The translations under genes were made by a program, and so were the position numbers. Below are positions 44,956 to 53,865 of a stretch of DNA of 64,000 bases, in pieces; within the stretch, counting starts at the first letter, position 1; each line of letters opens with the position of its first letter. The notes under the pieces were generated by a model. That model saw nothing but the letters and a program-made list of their open reading frames with translations. It did no database searches and was not told the origin of the DNA. Source of the DNA: Pseudobdellovibrionaceae bacterium (GTDB taxonomy: Bacteria > Bdellovibrionota > Bdellovibrionia > Bdellovibrionales > UBA1609); assembly GCA_018663505.1 (NCBI GenBank), contig JABJQG010000061.1, positions 56,195 through 120,194 of the forward strand, in the 5' to 3' direction.

Positions 44956-45026
44956 TTATTATTTATATTTTGTTGGTTAAGTGCTTATTCAGAAGCTTAT
45001 AGTTTTATGAGAGGGTGGTTTGGAGC

Positions 45027-45260
45027 TATGGGTTTTCAATAGGTACCTTTCCATCCATGGGAGATCAGGGGCAAGCCGCCCCTGAAACCCTCAATTTTCC
45101 CACATTGTGTGGGAAAATTTATAAGTAATTAAAAAATTTCAGGTCACTATGAGTTATTTTTTTTATTAGATTCCCCCACACGAGCTGGGGGAATTGGTGG
45201 GCTCGGGCCGCCATAGGCCAGATCTCCCATGGATGGAAAGATACCAATTAAAAACCCATA
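45027..45260. repeat. Composite palindromic element, copy 2 (opposite orientation to copy 1)
   Basis: Core 45048-45239 (192 bp), bounded by the same TTTCCATCCATGGGAGATC inverted ends. Its right half corresponds to the left half of copy 1. The variable stem is at 45094-45104/45108-45118 (ATTTTCCCACA-TTG-TGTGGGAAAAT). An outer imperfect stem of about 20 bp (TATGGGTTTT...GGTA) flanks it. It lies between the ABC permease and aroB genes. Confidence 0.9.
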
Positions 45261-45367
45261 ATTATTAATAATTGGTATTCATCTACAAGTACCGTATAGT
45301 ATAAGTATTCTGAATTGGAACGCTATGGTTAATTGTGTTTAAAAAAAGTAAAGGATTATGATTGTCG

Positions 45368-46417
45368 ATGAAAAAAACATCTTTATATTTCTTAGATAAC
45401 TTGCCATCAAAAAAAGACTTCTTACAGCAGTTGCTGCTGCCAGATGATGATCAGCTGTTGTTTGTTTTTGACCATAAACTGTTAAAGCTTCCTCGTTTTA
45501 AAATTTGGATTACGAGATTCACCCATCGTTATTCAGTTCACGCTGGTGAACAATTAAAATCATTAGATGCATTCCCAGTTCATGTCCATAAGATTTTAAA
45601 AAAATGTCCACAGATGAACACTAAAGCGTTTAAAATTGTGAGTGTGGGTGGAGGTTCAGTTGGTGATTTTTCGGGTTTTTTGGCAAGCGTTTTGAAAAGA
45701 GGTGTGGGACTAGTTCACATTCCCACAACTTGGTTATCGGCTATGGATTCGGCACATGGTGGTAAGACGGCCTTGAATGTTGGACATTTTAAAAATCAAA
45801 TTGGAAGTTTTTATAATGCTGACAAGGTTTTTTTGATAGCGTCTATACTCAAAAAGCAACCACCAGCATTAGAACGATCCGCTAAAGGTGAGTTGATTAA
45901 GATTGCCATCATTCATGGTGCAGGAATCTTTCGCTATGTACAACAGAATCAGCAGTTAGATATGGTTTCTATGCTACCTAGTTTGATTAAAGCAAAAATG
46001 AAAATTGTAAGAGAGGACCCTCTTGAAAAAAATGGCCATAGGCAAATACTTAATTTAGGTCATACTGTTGGACACATAATTGAAGGTGAGTACGCCAAGC
46101 CTCATGGGGAAAGCGTTATGCTGGGTTTGTTGTTTAGCCTGAGGTGGAGCTACCAGTTAAAATATATTAATAAAGATAAATTTGAGGCCATGGAGAGGCT
46201 AATCCTTAACCATTTGTCAGTAGCAAATTTTAAATTTTATCAGAAGTTACTCATGCCAAAAAAAATATTTCTAAAGGCATTACTTCAAGATAAAAAACTG
46301 ACTAAACTTAATAAATTAAGTTTTATTTTCATTAAATCTGCTGGTGATATTAAAAGGGTAAAAGTACATGCTAAAGCTCTTATGAATGAAGCCATACGAC
46401 AAGGAATAGTAAAGTGA
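45368..46417 (+). CDS. aroB: 3-dehydroquinate synthase
   Basis: Second step of the shikimate pathway (DAHP to 3-dehydroquinate; NAD and a divalent metal). The protein is recognised by SVGGGSVGDFSGFLAS, IPTTWLSAMDSAHGGKT, the metal ligands in GELIKIAIIHG, NLGHTVGHIIEGEY and PHGESVMLGL. The ATG at 45368 is used rather than the TTG two codons earlier; AGGA lies upstream. At 349 residues it is slightly shorter than average AroB, with a divergent N-terminus. First gene of a tightly overlapping operon. Confidence 0.93.
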   Translation: MKKTSLYFLDNLPSKKDFLQQLLLPDDDQLLFVFDHKLLKLPRFKIWITRFTHRYSVHAGEQLKSLDAFPVHVHKILKKCPQMNTKAFKIVSVGGGSVGDFSGFLASVLKRGVGLVHIPTTWLSAMDSAHGGKTALNVGHFKNQIGSFYNADKVFLIASILKKQPPALERSAKGELIKIAIIHGAGIFRYVQQNQQLDMVSMLPSLIKAKMKIVREDPLEKNGHRQILNLGHTVGHIIEGEYAKPHGESVMLGLLFSLRWSYQLKYINKDKFEAMERLILNHLSVANFKFYQKLLMPKKIFLKALLQDKKLTKLNKLSFIFIKSAGDIKRVKVHAKALMNEAIRQGIVK

Positions 46418-47610
46418 GTTTTTCTTTTTTAGGCCAAGTGCCATCCTCTAAATCCTTAATGAATAGAGCTTTGATTATTAAAAGTTTTTATCCTGAATTA
46501 AAGCTTGTGGGCGATTCTAAAGCTGATGATATTCAACTTATGCGTACGGCAGTGGGCCGAATAGGCAAGGACATGGAGATGTCCTGTGGCCTTGCGGGCA
46601 CCGTTTTTCGCTTTTTAGCTTTAAGGTGTTCTCGAGAAAAGGGGCAACATATTCTCGTGGGGGAGAATCGGTTGTTTGAACGGCCTCTAACAGAGTTAAT
46701 GCAAATCTTTAATCAATTGAGCGTCAAAGCAGAGATACGAAAACTTACTGATAATAAATCGGCTTTGGTCATTGCTTCTGAAGGTTGGCAATTGCAAGGA
46801 AATGCACTGAATGTTTCGGTTAAAAGATCCTCTCAGTTTGCTTCGGCTGTTTTGTTGAGTGCCTGGGACCTTCCATTTAAATTATTTATTAGATTTGATA
46901 TGAATCAAGTGGATCAAATGCCTTCATTTTCCTATTACGAGATGACCAAATCTCTTTTAGTGAATATGGGGATGGTTATAAAAGGTTCTGGACAAGAAAT
47001 TGAAGTGCCTGCTCATCAGAACATGAACAAGAAAGTTTATTTAGTAGAACCAGATATGAGTACGGCGTTGTCCATTGCCGCTTTAGGTGTGGTTGGAGGG
47101 AATGCCACAATTTTAAATTTTCCTGTGGACAGTTTGCAACCTGATTATATTTTTCCATCACTTCTTGAGAGTATGGGAGTAACCACGGAATTTAAATACC
47201 GTAATGGTGAGACGCGTTTGTTTATCACAGCACCCGCTCCACTTATGGGGATCAAAGTTGATTTAAAGGATTATCCGGATTTATTTCCTGTACTAGCTGT
47301 GTTGTGTGCATTAGCAAAGGGTAAGAGCTCTTTGCGCGGGGCTGGACATTTAAAATTTAAAGAGTCAGATAGAATAAACAAAATCTCTGAGCTATTAAAT
47401 CAAATTGGTAGAAAGCATGAGGTTTTTGATGATGGTATTGAAATCCTAGGAGAACCCTCAGAAGCGCTTTGTCACTTTTCTTATGATACGGATTTTGATC
47501 ATCGCTTGGCAATGGCAGCTGGAGTTTTAAAGCTTTACGGGCATCAGATTGATGTTCTAAACCCAGATGTTGTGAGCAAAAGCTTTCCAGAATTTTGGTC
47601 TTTGATGTAG
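46414..47610 (+). CDS. aroA: 3-phosphoshikimate 1-carboxyvinyltransferase (EPSP synthase)
   Basis: It joins PEP to shikimate 3-phosphate. The 398 residues include VPSSKSLMNRALI at the start, LAGTVFRFLA, and FKESDRINKI late in the chain, with a shortened first half compared with the usual 420-430 residues. The GTG start overlaps the aroB stop as GTGA, which indicates coupling. Confidence 0.92.
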   Translation: MSFSFLGQVPSSKSLMNRALIIKSFYPELKLVGDSKADDIQLMRTAVGRIGKDMEMSCGLAGTVFRFLALRCSREKGQHILVGENRLFERPLTELMQIFNQLSVKAEIRKLTDNKSALVIASEGWQLQGNALNVSVKRSSQFASAVLLSAWDLPFKLFIRFDMNQVDQMPSFSYYEMTKSLLVNMGMVIKGSGQEIEVPAHQNMNKKVYLVEPDMSTALSIAALGVVGGNATILNFPVDSLQPDYIFPSLLESMGVTTEFKYRNGETRLFITAPAPLMGIKVDLKDYPDLFPVLAVLCALAKGKSSLRGAGHLKFKESDRINKISELLNQIGRKHEVFDDGIEILGEPSEALCHFSYDTDFDHRLAMAAGVLKLYGHQIDVLNPDVVSKSFPEFWSLM

Positions 47611-49488
47611 GTGGGTATGGGTTTGCAGAATAAATACATACTTATAGGTCATCGTGGTACCGGGAAGACTAGCTTGTTGCACAAGATGAAGACGATGAGT
47701 TTGTTTAAAGAATTTAATTTGCTTGATCTCGATGAAGCCATTGAGAAAAAACATAATCAAAGTATTGCAGATATTTTTTCTTCAGATGGAGAAAGTGTTT
47801 TTCGAACAATGGAATGTGAAACACTCACTGATATTACCAATAATTATTTAAATGACTCATGCGTGATCTGTTTAGGAGCTGGATTTCAAGGAGATATTCC
47901 TAAAGATTATAAAGTGATTTGGGTTCGAAGAGATACTGATAAATTAGGGCGAGTTTTCTTAGATCGGCCAAGATTAGATTTAAAAAAATCTAGCTTTGAT
48001 GAATATATGTATAGGTTTGCGCTAAGAGAGCAAAACTATCAAGAAAGTTGTCATGTTATTATGACTTTACCCGAAGGACAAGTTTTAGAGCCTTTTATAG
48101 AATTTTATTTTTCTAAGCCACAACAAAGTAGTGGATCGTTGACAGAAAATCAGAAAAATTTAAATTCAAAGCCACTGGTGACACTGTTGCCTGGAGACGA
48201 ACCAAGGTTAGAACTTTTTTATGAACTCAGAGAAGATCTCCTTTCAGTGCATCAGCTAGAGGAAGTTATTAAAAAACACTATGAGAAAATTAAAATAATC
48301 AGCTTAAGAAATAATATTTCCTCAGCCCTTGTAAATAATTTTCTAGATTTAAAAAACCAAGGCCTTGTTGATGTTTCTTATGAGTTGATGAGCGAAAAAG
48401 GCAAAAGTCTGTCTCAATTATTAAAATATATTCCAGAGAAAAATCTAGTGATTTCTTTACATAACCGAAGCCTACTTATAGGCACAAGTCTGTATGAAAG
48501 TTTAAATACCTTTTCTCAACAGTTTGGCAAGCAATTGCATTTGAAAATAGCCATCCTTATAGAATCCCTTGAGGAATTATTTGAGGTTCACAAATGGTGG
48601 GCCGAAGATCCTGAGAACCGTAGCTTCTTACCAAGCTCTGAGCAGGGGCGATGGAGTTGGTACCGATTACTTTATGGCCCTAAAATGAAAATACATTTTG
48701 TTAGAGAGGGTACGGGTACGGCACCTGATCAACCTTATTTGTTTGAGTGGCTAGAGAGCGCACACTTTGATAACATCAAGTTTGCCGCGATATTGGGTAA
48801 CCCCGTAACTCAAAGTATGACTCCTAGTGAACAGGGTCCGTTTTTTAATCAATACAACATGCCTGTACTAAAACTTATGTTAAGTGAGAAGGACCTTACC
48901 GCAAAGAGTTTAGAAATTTTGTATGATTTAGGGCTAAGAGCAGCAGCAGTCACCTCTCCGTTGAAGCAAGTGATGTTTAATCTATCCACAAAATTATCAA
49001 AAAACGCAGCAGAACTAGAAGCTGTAAATACAGTGCTATTGGAAAAAAATAAAGAGTTAATAATATACGGAGAAAATACAGATCTCTTTGGTCTAGAAGA
49101 GCTAATTAGTTACGCCAATGCTCAGTTTGAGTTTCAAAAACCCGGTTTTGAAGTGGTGCTTTGGGGCGGTGGTGGAGTTCGTAGTAGTGTGAAAAAACTA
49201 TTGCCTCAGCTAAAGACTTATTCTGCCCGAAATGCCAAGCCTTTGACTTGCCAAGATAAGGTAACAGAACCTAAAGTTATAATATGGGCGGTAGGGCGTT
49301 CCAGACAAGAAGCATGCAAATGGCCGCTTGAAAAATTTAAGCCAAGTTTAATTATTGATTTAAATTATACTATGGACTCACCAGGCAGAGAATATGCTTT
49401 AAGGGTGGGAGCAAAGTATGTATCGGGCCTTAAGATGTTCGAAAAGCAAGCTGATCTACAGAGGCAATTTTGGAAGGGAAAATTATGA
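47611..49488 (+). CDS. Trifunctional shikimate kinase / type I 3-dehydroquinase / shikimate dehydrogenase
   Basis: Three shikimate-pathway enzymes are fused in 625 residues. Residues 1-170 are shikimate kinase (Walker A GHRGTGKTS, DLDEAIEKK, RTMECETL, the LDRPRLDL lid). About 185-388 is a type I dehydroquinase, with catalytic His284 in VISLHN and Schiff-base Lys312 in LKIAIL, 28 apart as in E. coli AroD, and TAPDQPY as the substrate loop. About 391-625 is shikimate dehydrogenase (GNPVTQSMTP, catalytic Lys in VTSPLKQ, GENTDLFG, nucleotide-binding GGGGVRSS). With aroB and aroA before it, the operon covers every step from DAHP to EPSP. GTG at 47611 or ATG at 47617 may be the start. Confidence 0.88.
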   Translation: MGMGLQNKYILIGHRGTGKTSLLHKMKTMSLFKEFNLLDLDEAIEKKHNQSIADIFSSDGESVFRTMECETLTDITNNYLNDSCVICLGAGFQGDIPKDYKVIWVRRDTDKLGRVFLDRPRLDLKKSSFDEYMYRFALREQNYQESCHVIMTLPEGQVLEPFIEFYFSKPQQSSGSLTENQKNLNSKPLVTLLPGDEPRLELFYELREDLLSVHQLEEVIKKHYEKIKIISLRNNISSALVNNFLDLKNQGLVDVSYELMSEKGKSLSQLLKYIPEKNLVISLHNRSLLIGTSLYESLNTFSQQFGKQLHLKIAILIESLEELFEVHKWWAEDPENRSFLPSSEQGRWSWYRLLYGPKMKIHFVREGTGTAPDQPYLFEWLESAHFDNIKFAAILGNPVTQSMTPSEQGPFFNQYNMPVLKLMLSEKDLTAKSLEILYDLGLRAAAVTSPLKQVMFNLSTKLSKNAAELEAVNTVLLEKNKELIIYGENTDLFGLEELISYANAQFEFQKPGFEVVLWGGGGVRSSVKKLLPQLKTYSARNAKPLTCQDKVTEPKVIIWAVGRSRQEACKWPLEKFKPSLIIDLNYTMDSPGREYALRVGAKYVSGLKMFEKQADLQRQFWKGKL

Positions 49489-50309
49489 TTTATTTAAATG
49501 GTGAATACGTAAAACGTGAAGCTGCAAAGGTTTCAATATTTGACCGCGGTTTTTTATTTGCCGATGGTGTATATGAGGTGGTTCCAATAATGAAAGGAAA
49601 AGCCTTTCTCTTTGAAGAGCATATTGACCGGCTATGTCGAAGTTTAGAGTTCATTGATGTAAATAATTTTAAGTTAGATTTTAAAGATATATTTGAGAAT
49701 TTAATTAAACATGAAGAATCATCATTTGATGGTCTTATCTACATTCAAGTGACACGAGGCTTAGAAGAAACAAGAAATCATTCTTATGTGGGGAAAAAAC
49801 TGAATGCAACTGTAGTGGCTTTTTTACAACCAGTAAAATATGCCACTTATGAATCTCTAAGTGTAGGTTTTAGTGCTGTAACCCGAGAGGATTACCGCTG
49901 GGATAAATGCCAGGTCAAATCCATTGCTTTGTTACCAAATGTTTTATTAAAAGCTGAAGCAGATAAGTCAGATTGCCTAGAGGTGATTTTACATAAAGAT
50001 AATGTGGTCACAGAGGCCTCCGCAAGTAATGTGTTTATAGTTAAAGACGATGTGGTTTACACTCACCCCGCTAATAATAAAATTCTAAACGGTATCACTC
50101 GACGTTTTGCAATTAATAATCTTAAAGATTTAGGGATAAGGGTTGAAGAAAAAACCTTTAACGTAGATCAGTTATTAGATGCAGAAGAGGTATGGGTAGC
50201 CAGTTCCACAAAATTTGTAGCTCCCATTGTGACCGTAGACGGTAAGGCCATCGGGTCCGGTTCACCAGGTCCAATATGGGAAAAACTCATCCACAAGTTT
50301 GATATTTAG
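49485..50309 (+). CDS. Class IV aminotransferase, D-amino acid transaminase-like
   Basis: The 274-residue PLP enzyme starts MIYLNGEYVKREAAKVSIFD. It has the RGFLFADGVYEV substrate loop, the Schiff-base Lys in CQVKSIALLPNV, and VTEASASNVFIV (phosphate binding), close to Bacillus D-alanine transaminase. The ATG at 49485 overlaps the stop of the aro fusion (ATGA) and has GGAAGG upstream. Because of its place after chorismate genes, 4-amino-4-deoxychorismate lyase (PabC), a member of the same fold, is an alternative; the sequence favours the D-amino acid enzyme, which would supply D-Ala/D-Glu for peptidoglycan. Confidence 0.85.
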   Translation: MIYLNGEYVKREAAKVSIFDRGFLFADGVYEVVPIMKGKAFLFEEHIDRLCRSLEFIDVNNFKLDFKDIFENLIKHEESSFDGLIYIQVTRGLEETRNHSYVGKKLNATVVAFLQPVKYATYESLSVGFSAVTREDYRWDKCQVKSIALLPNVLLKAEADKSDCLEVILHKDNVVTEASASNVFIVKDDVVYTHPANNKILNGITRRFAINNLKDLGIRVEEKTFNVDQLLDAEEVWVASSTKFVAPIVTVDGKAIGSGSPGPIWEKLIHKFDI

Positions 50310-50315
50310 AGTACA

Positions 50316-50347
50316 TCCTATGAATGGAAAAGTACCTATGGAAAGCC
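50316..50347. repeat. Relic of one end of the composite palindromic element
   Basis: The sequence from TCCTATGAATGGAAAAGTACC onward matches the right end of copy 2 read from its complement (TCCCATGGATGGAAAGGTACC) at 18 of 21 positions. The resemblance continues into the outer arm (TATGGAAAGCC compared with TATTGAAAACCC). It begins only a few bases after the aminotransferase stop. No opposite end is visible, so it looks like a decayed or deleted copy. Confidence 0.5.
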
Positions 50348-50443
50348 AACGCGAAGTATTTTTAATATGAGGTTGTTGACCTGTTACTTGACTTCTAACC
50401 TTTTGCGTAGCTCAATAATTATAGTTTTTTATGGGAGGGTAAA

Positions 50444-51397
50444 ATGATAAAGCTATTGGGCGTTATGTTAATTTTGTTTTTTGTAATATCTTGCAGCAGA
50501 GGTCAGGGTGAAAACTTTTACTCAGATCATGGGGGTAAAAAGGTTTCTTCTTTGGACAGTTTTAGCTTAACTAATGATATCCATTTGACATCTCAACATA
50601 CAAAAGAAGAAGTTAAATTATTTAAACTGTTGCAAGGAAGTTATTCTACTGGTTGTGATAGCTTTAGACGACCAAGCAAGGGCACTCGAATTGAGTTTGT
50701 TGGAAACCTTCTTTACTTAGAAAGGAAACATTGGACACAGGCAAGTTGTGCAGGTAAAAGAATTTACTTTGAGCCAACTATATTTTTCAAAGCGAAATTA
50801 GAAAGCAAAGAAATTGATAGTGCGGGTGAGGAAATGTATAATTTACTCTTAACCTCTCCTGATGGAGAGGAAACTAATGCAAAATTATGGTTAAGAGGAA
50901 ATAGACTCATTAGCTTGTATACAGAGGGGGTTTACTATCCTAACGGAATTGGCTTTGTAAAAGACGATAGTCGCGTTGAGGAATTCAATCTTAATTATGA
51001 CTTCCCAGAAATAAAAAAAAATTGTGAAGTCATAAATGGTCGTCATGGTGTTGCGGATGACATTGATATTAGTGGAGATTGTTTTAGTATTGAGTTTAAT
51101 TATACCCAAAAGGGCACATATAGGTTCTTAAACAAAGTAGTTTACTTTAATGATGGTATGACTAGGCTCGTAGATAAACTGAATGGTGATCGAGTGAAAT
51201 ACCTATCGCGATACACAAAAAATGGATTTGAAATAAAATTTAAAGTGACTAAATCATCAGGTATAATTGAGGAGTACACGGAAGTATATAAAAAGGAATA
51301 TTTAGATTGCTCTAATGGCCATAAGATAGAATACAAGAGGCTAAATTTATATAGAAACTATTCGAGTGGTAAAACTGAGTGCGTTACTTTTTATTAA
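50444..51397 (+). CDS. Lipoprotein of unknown function
   Basis: The 317-residue protein has the lipoprotein signal LLGVMLILFFVISC with lipidated Cys. The mature chain is beta-rich with about eight Cys, several spaced to pair (GCDSFRR, QASCAGKR, KNCEVING, DISGDCFSIE). The two halves have similar openings (YSTGCDSF... and KNCEVI...CFSIEFNYTQKGTYRFL), suggesting an internal duplication of a lipocalin-like barrel. No family recognised. The ribosome site GGGAGGG is strong. Confidence 0.75.
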   Translation: MIKLLGVMLILFFVISCSRGQGENFYSDHGGKKVSSLDSFSLTNDIHLTSQHTKEEVKLFKLLQGSYSTGCDSFRRPSKGTRIEFVGNLLYLERKHWTQASCAGKRIYFEPTIFFKAKLESKEIDSAGEEMYNLLLTSPDGEETNAKLWLRGNRLISLYTEGVYYPNGIGFVKDDSRVEEFNLNYDFPEIKKNCEVINGRHGVADDIDISGDCFSIEFNYTQKGTYRFLNKVVYFNDGMTRLVDKLNGDRVKYLSRYTKNGFEIKFKVTKSSGIIEEYTEVYKKEYLDCSNGHKIEYKRLNLYRNYSSGKTECVTFY

Positions 51398-51443
51398 GCT
51401 ATTTATAGCATCAACTTAAAGTTAAAAAAATAGGAGTGATAAA

Positions 51444-51512
51444 ATGATAAGGATTTTATTTAGCATATTTATTTTAACTAGAAAATCATATTTTCTAACA
51501 AAGATGCCATAG
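51444..51512 (+). pseudogene. Truncated start of a second lipoprotein-like gene
   Basis: An ATG with a strong ribosome site (AGGAGTG) opens a frame of only 22 codons that begins like a signal peptide (MIRILFSIFILTRKSYF), then stops. Initiation context and spacing mimic the preceding lipoprotein gene (ATGATAAAG after GGGAGGG). It looks like the surviving 5' end of a deleted relative; a real micropeptide is less likely. Confidence 0.3.
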
Positions 51513-51575
51513 ATTATTCAAAAAAAGACCGATGGAAAGCCTATACCTCTAAACACCACACTTTCACAAAAGCCT

Positions 51576-52355
51576 TTAGAGAGAAATCTCCATAGCAATG
51601 GGACAATGATCTGAACCCATTTGTTGATCTAAAATTTCAATATTTTTAATTTTCCCAAGGAGCCCCTCGGTAACACAAATGTGGTCGATCCTCCAGCCTC
51701 TGTTATTAGTACGGGCATTCTCTCTATAAGACCACCAAGTGTATTTATCAGTGTCTTCGGGATAGAATTTTCTAAACACATCTGTAAATCCTTTTTTTAA
51801 AAAGCTTTCAAACCACTCTCGTTCTTCAGGTAAAAAACCACTGACTTTTGAAAGTCGTTTGGGGTCATGTACGTCAAACTCTTTGTAAGCTACGTTATAG
51901 TCGCCAAGTAAGATGATCTCATAACCTTCTTTCATTTTTTTTTGTAAGTGTTTGGTAAACTTGGCTAAGAATTCTTGTTTATACAAATGACGTTCTTCTC
52001 GGGCAGCACCATTTGGAAAATAAACATTATAAAGTAAAAAATCTTTGTGCTCGGTGACTACAAAACGTCCTTCGTTGTCAAATTTGCGAATACCAATGCC
52101 ATGCTCGGCATTAAGAACATCTTTTTTTACAAAAGTGGCAGTACCTGAGTATCCACGCCTTTGAGCTGAAGAAAAGTAGCTTTTACGCCCAAAGGGTTCC
52201 AGTTGCTCTTCAGAAAGTTGTTCTGGATGAGCTTTGGTCTCTTGAATGCACAAAACATCGGGATCGTATCCTTCAATAAATTCAAAAAAACCCTTTTTAG
52301 AACATGCTCTGATGCCATTTACATTCCAAGACACAATTTTTTGTACTTTTGCCAT
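51576..52355 (-). CDS. xth: Exodeoxyribonuclease III
   Basis: An AP endonuclease and 3'-5' exonuclease of base-excision repair. The protein has the EEP fold motifs VSWNVNGIRA, LCIQETKA (metal-binding Glu), RGYSGTATF, LGDYNVAY, WRIDHICVT and the terminal SDHCPIAME (catalytic His). The ATG at 52355 (MAKVQK) with AGGGAAG upstream is preferred to the one at 52379. Length 259 residues, normal. Confidence 0.95.
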   Translation of the reverse strand: MAKVQKIVSWNVNGIRACSKKGFFEFIEGYDPDVLCIQETKAHPEQLSEEQLEPFGRKSYFSSAQRRGYSGTATFVKKDVLNAEHGIGIRKFDNEGRFVVTEHKDFLLYNVYFPNGAAREERHLYKQEFLAKFTKHLQKKMKEGYEIILLGDYNVAYKEFDVHDPKRLSKVSGFLPEEREWFESFLKKGFTDVFRKFYPEDTDKYTWWSYRENARTNNRGWRIDHICVTEGLLGKIKNIEILDQQMGSDHCPIAMEISL

Positions 52356-52495
52356 GAATACACTTCCCTCTAAATTCATTTATTGCTAGTTTAACCAACA
52401 ATAATAACTATTTATTTCAAGTTATTATAACGTTAGTAGTTCACATACCTGAGCTACATTTAGATAATGTATATGTGTAAATTACTGGAAACTCA

Positions 52496-53674
52496 ATGAA
52501 ATCATTTTATTCACAATATAAAGATTTAGCTAAGAAAACATACCCTGAGGAGTGGTCAAGTCTGCAGGGCATTCCCTTTGAAAAATTATTATCCCCCTAT
52601 AATATTAAGCTGCCAAAAATTGTATATGATCGCGCTCAAAGCAGTATTCAAAATATTTTTAAGTTAGCTCATACAAAGACCTATAATGAGCAGTTTGCAG
52701 AAGATCGGCCCAGCTTTTTAGATGTAGATACTGATAATTACTCAGTTCTTATGGCCTATGACTATCATATAACGTCTGATTATCAGCCCAAATTAATTGA
52801 AGTAAATACTAATGCCTCCGGTTATATTTTATCGGACCTCCTATATGAATTAAAAGGTGGGGCACCTTGTATAGATAAAATAAAAGAAAGTATTATTAGT
52901 GAATTAAAATTATTTTATAAAGTACCACCCATTTCTCCATTAATCGTGATCATTGACGAAGAAATAGAGCAGCAAAAAATGAATTTTGAGTTTTATGTTT
53001 ATAAAGATCTATTTGAAAAGTGGGGATTTCGTTGTGAAGTTTTGGATTATAAAGATTTAAAGTATGATGAGAGTGGAAATCAATTAATGACCCCGTCTGG
53101 GCAACAAGTGCATTTGGTTTATAACAGATATTGTGATTTTTTATTTTTAGATGCAAGCTCCCAACAATTAAACCAAGCCTATTTAAATAAAGCGGCCGCT
53201 TTCTCTCCACAACCCAAGGAATACTTTTTATTAGCAGACAAAAACAGACTTATTGATTTTTCACAGTCAGATTATTTTAATGCTTTCTCTCATCTCGATA
53301 TTAATATAAATGCAATTCAGTCTTCAATGATCCCCACATACCATCAAAACAGCTTCAAAGATTCAGAGGAACTGTGGGCAAAAAGAAAAAAACTATTTTT
53401 TAAACCTAAAAGATCTCATGGCGGCAAGGGAACCTACAGAGGGAAAAGTATTTCCAAAAAAGTGTTCCAGCAGGTTATTGAAAATGATTTTTTAGCTCAA
53501 GAATTTGTACCGGCCCCAGTATTTATGGACCCTGATGGTCAAGATTGGAAGTATGACCTTAGATTTTACACATACAAGGATGAAATCCAACTAGCCGTAG
53601 CTAGGTTATACCAGGGTCAAGTAACAAATTTTTCTACCGATTTTGGTGGATTTACAACAGTTGAGTTTATATAG
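52496..53674 (+). CDS. ATP-grasp domain protein of unknown substrate
   Basis: The 392-residue cytosolic protein has in its C-terminal third the ATP-grasp nucleotide loop LFFKPKRSHGGKGTYRG, then FLAQEFVPAP and YDLRFYTYKD. The N-terminal half has QPKLIEVNTNASGYILSD, which resembles the substrate/ATP part of glutathionylspermidine-synthase-like and circularly permuted ATP-grasp ligases. It probably forms an amide or similar bond using ATP; the substrate is unknown. Its stop lies 12 bases before a 42-bp inverted repeat. Confidence 0.7.
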   Translation: MKSFYSQYKDLAKKTYPEEWSSLQGIPFEKLLSPYNIKLPKIVYDRAQSSIQNIFKLAHTKTYNEQFAEDRPSFLDVDTDNYSVLMAYDYHITSDYQPKLIEVNTNASGYILSDLLYELKGGAPCIDKIKESIISELKLFYKVPPISPLIVIIDEEIEQQKMNFEFYVYKDLFEKWGFRCEVLDYKDLKYDESGNQLMTPSGQQVHLVYNRYCDFLFLDASSQQLNQAYLNKAAAFSPQPKEYFLLADKNRLIDFSQSDYFNAFSHLDININAIQSSMIPTYHQNSFKDSEELWAKRKKLFFKPKRSHGGKGTYRGKSISKKVFQQVIENDFLAQEFVPAPVFMDPDGQDWKYDLRFYTYKDEIQLAVARLYQGQVTNFSTDFGGFTTVEFI

Positions 53675-53686
53675 TTCATGGTTGCC

Positions 53687-53835
53687 ATGAATAATTTTTT
53701 AAAGACGAGAGTGAATTTTGAACCTCTAACAAAAAAAGGCTCAAACATGCGGTTCTCGCCCTTCGGGCTGCGATCCGAACTCGCTTTTTGCGCTAGAGGT
53801 TCAAAATTCACTCTCGTCTTTAAAAAAATATTCAT
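53687..53835. repeat. Inverted repeat with 42-bp arms around a 65-bp core
   Basis: Positions 53687-53728 are the inverse complement of 53794-53835 at 41 of 42 positions (single mismatch near the outer end, in the T-run). The core 53729-53793 contains a GCCCTTCGGGC hairpin and is clearly more GC-rich than its surroundings. It fills the gap between the ATP-grasp gene and the ABC-F gene and is unrelated to the composite element. It may act as a strong RNA hairpin, or be a small inverted-repeat transposable sequence. Confidence 0.92.
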
Positions 53836-53865
53836 TAATTCGGTTAAAAAACATAGGAATAAATA

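Noticed and set aside
51522..51550. GATGGAAAGCCTATACC as another relic of the composite element
   Set aside because: Only about ten bases match the element end, which is too few in AT-rich DNA.
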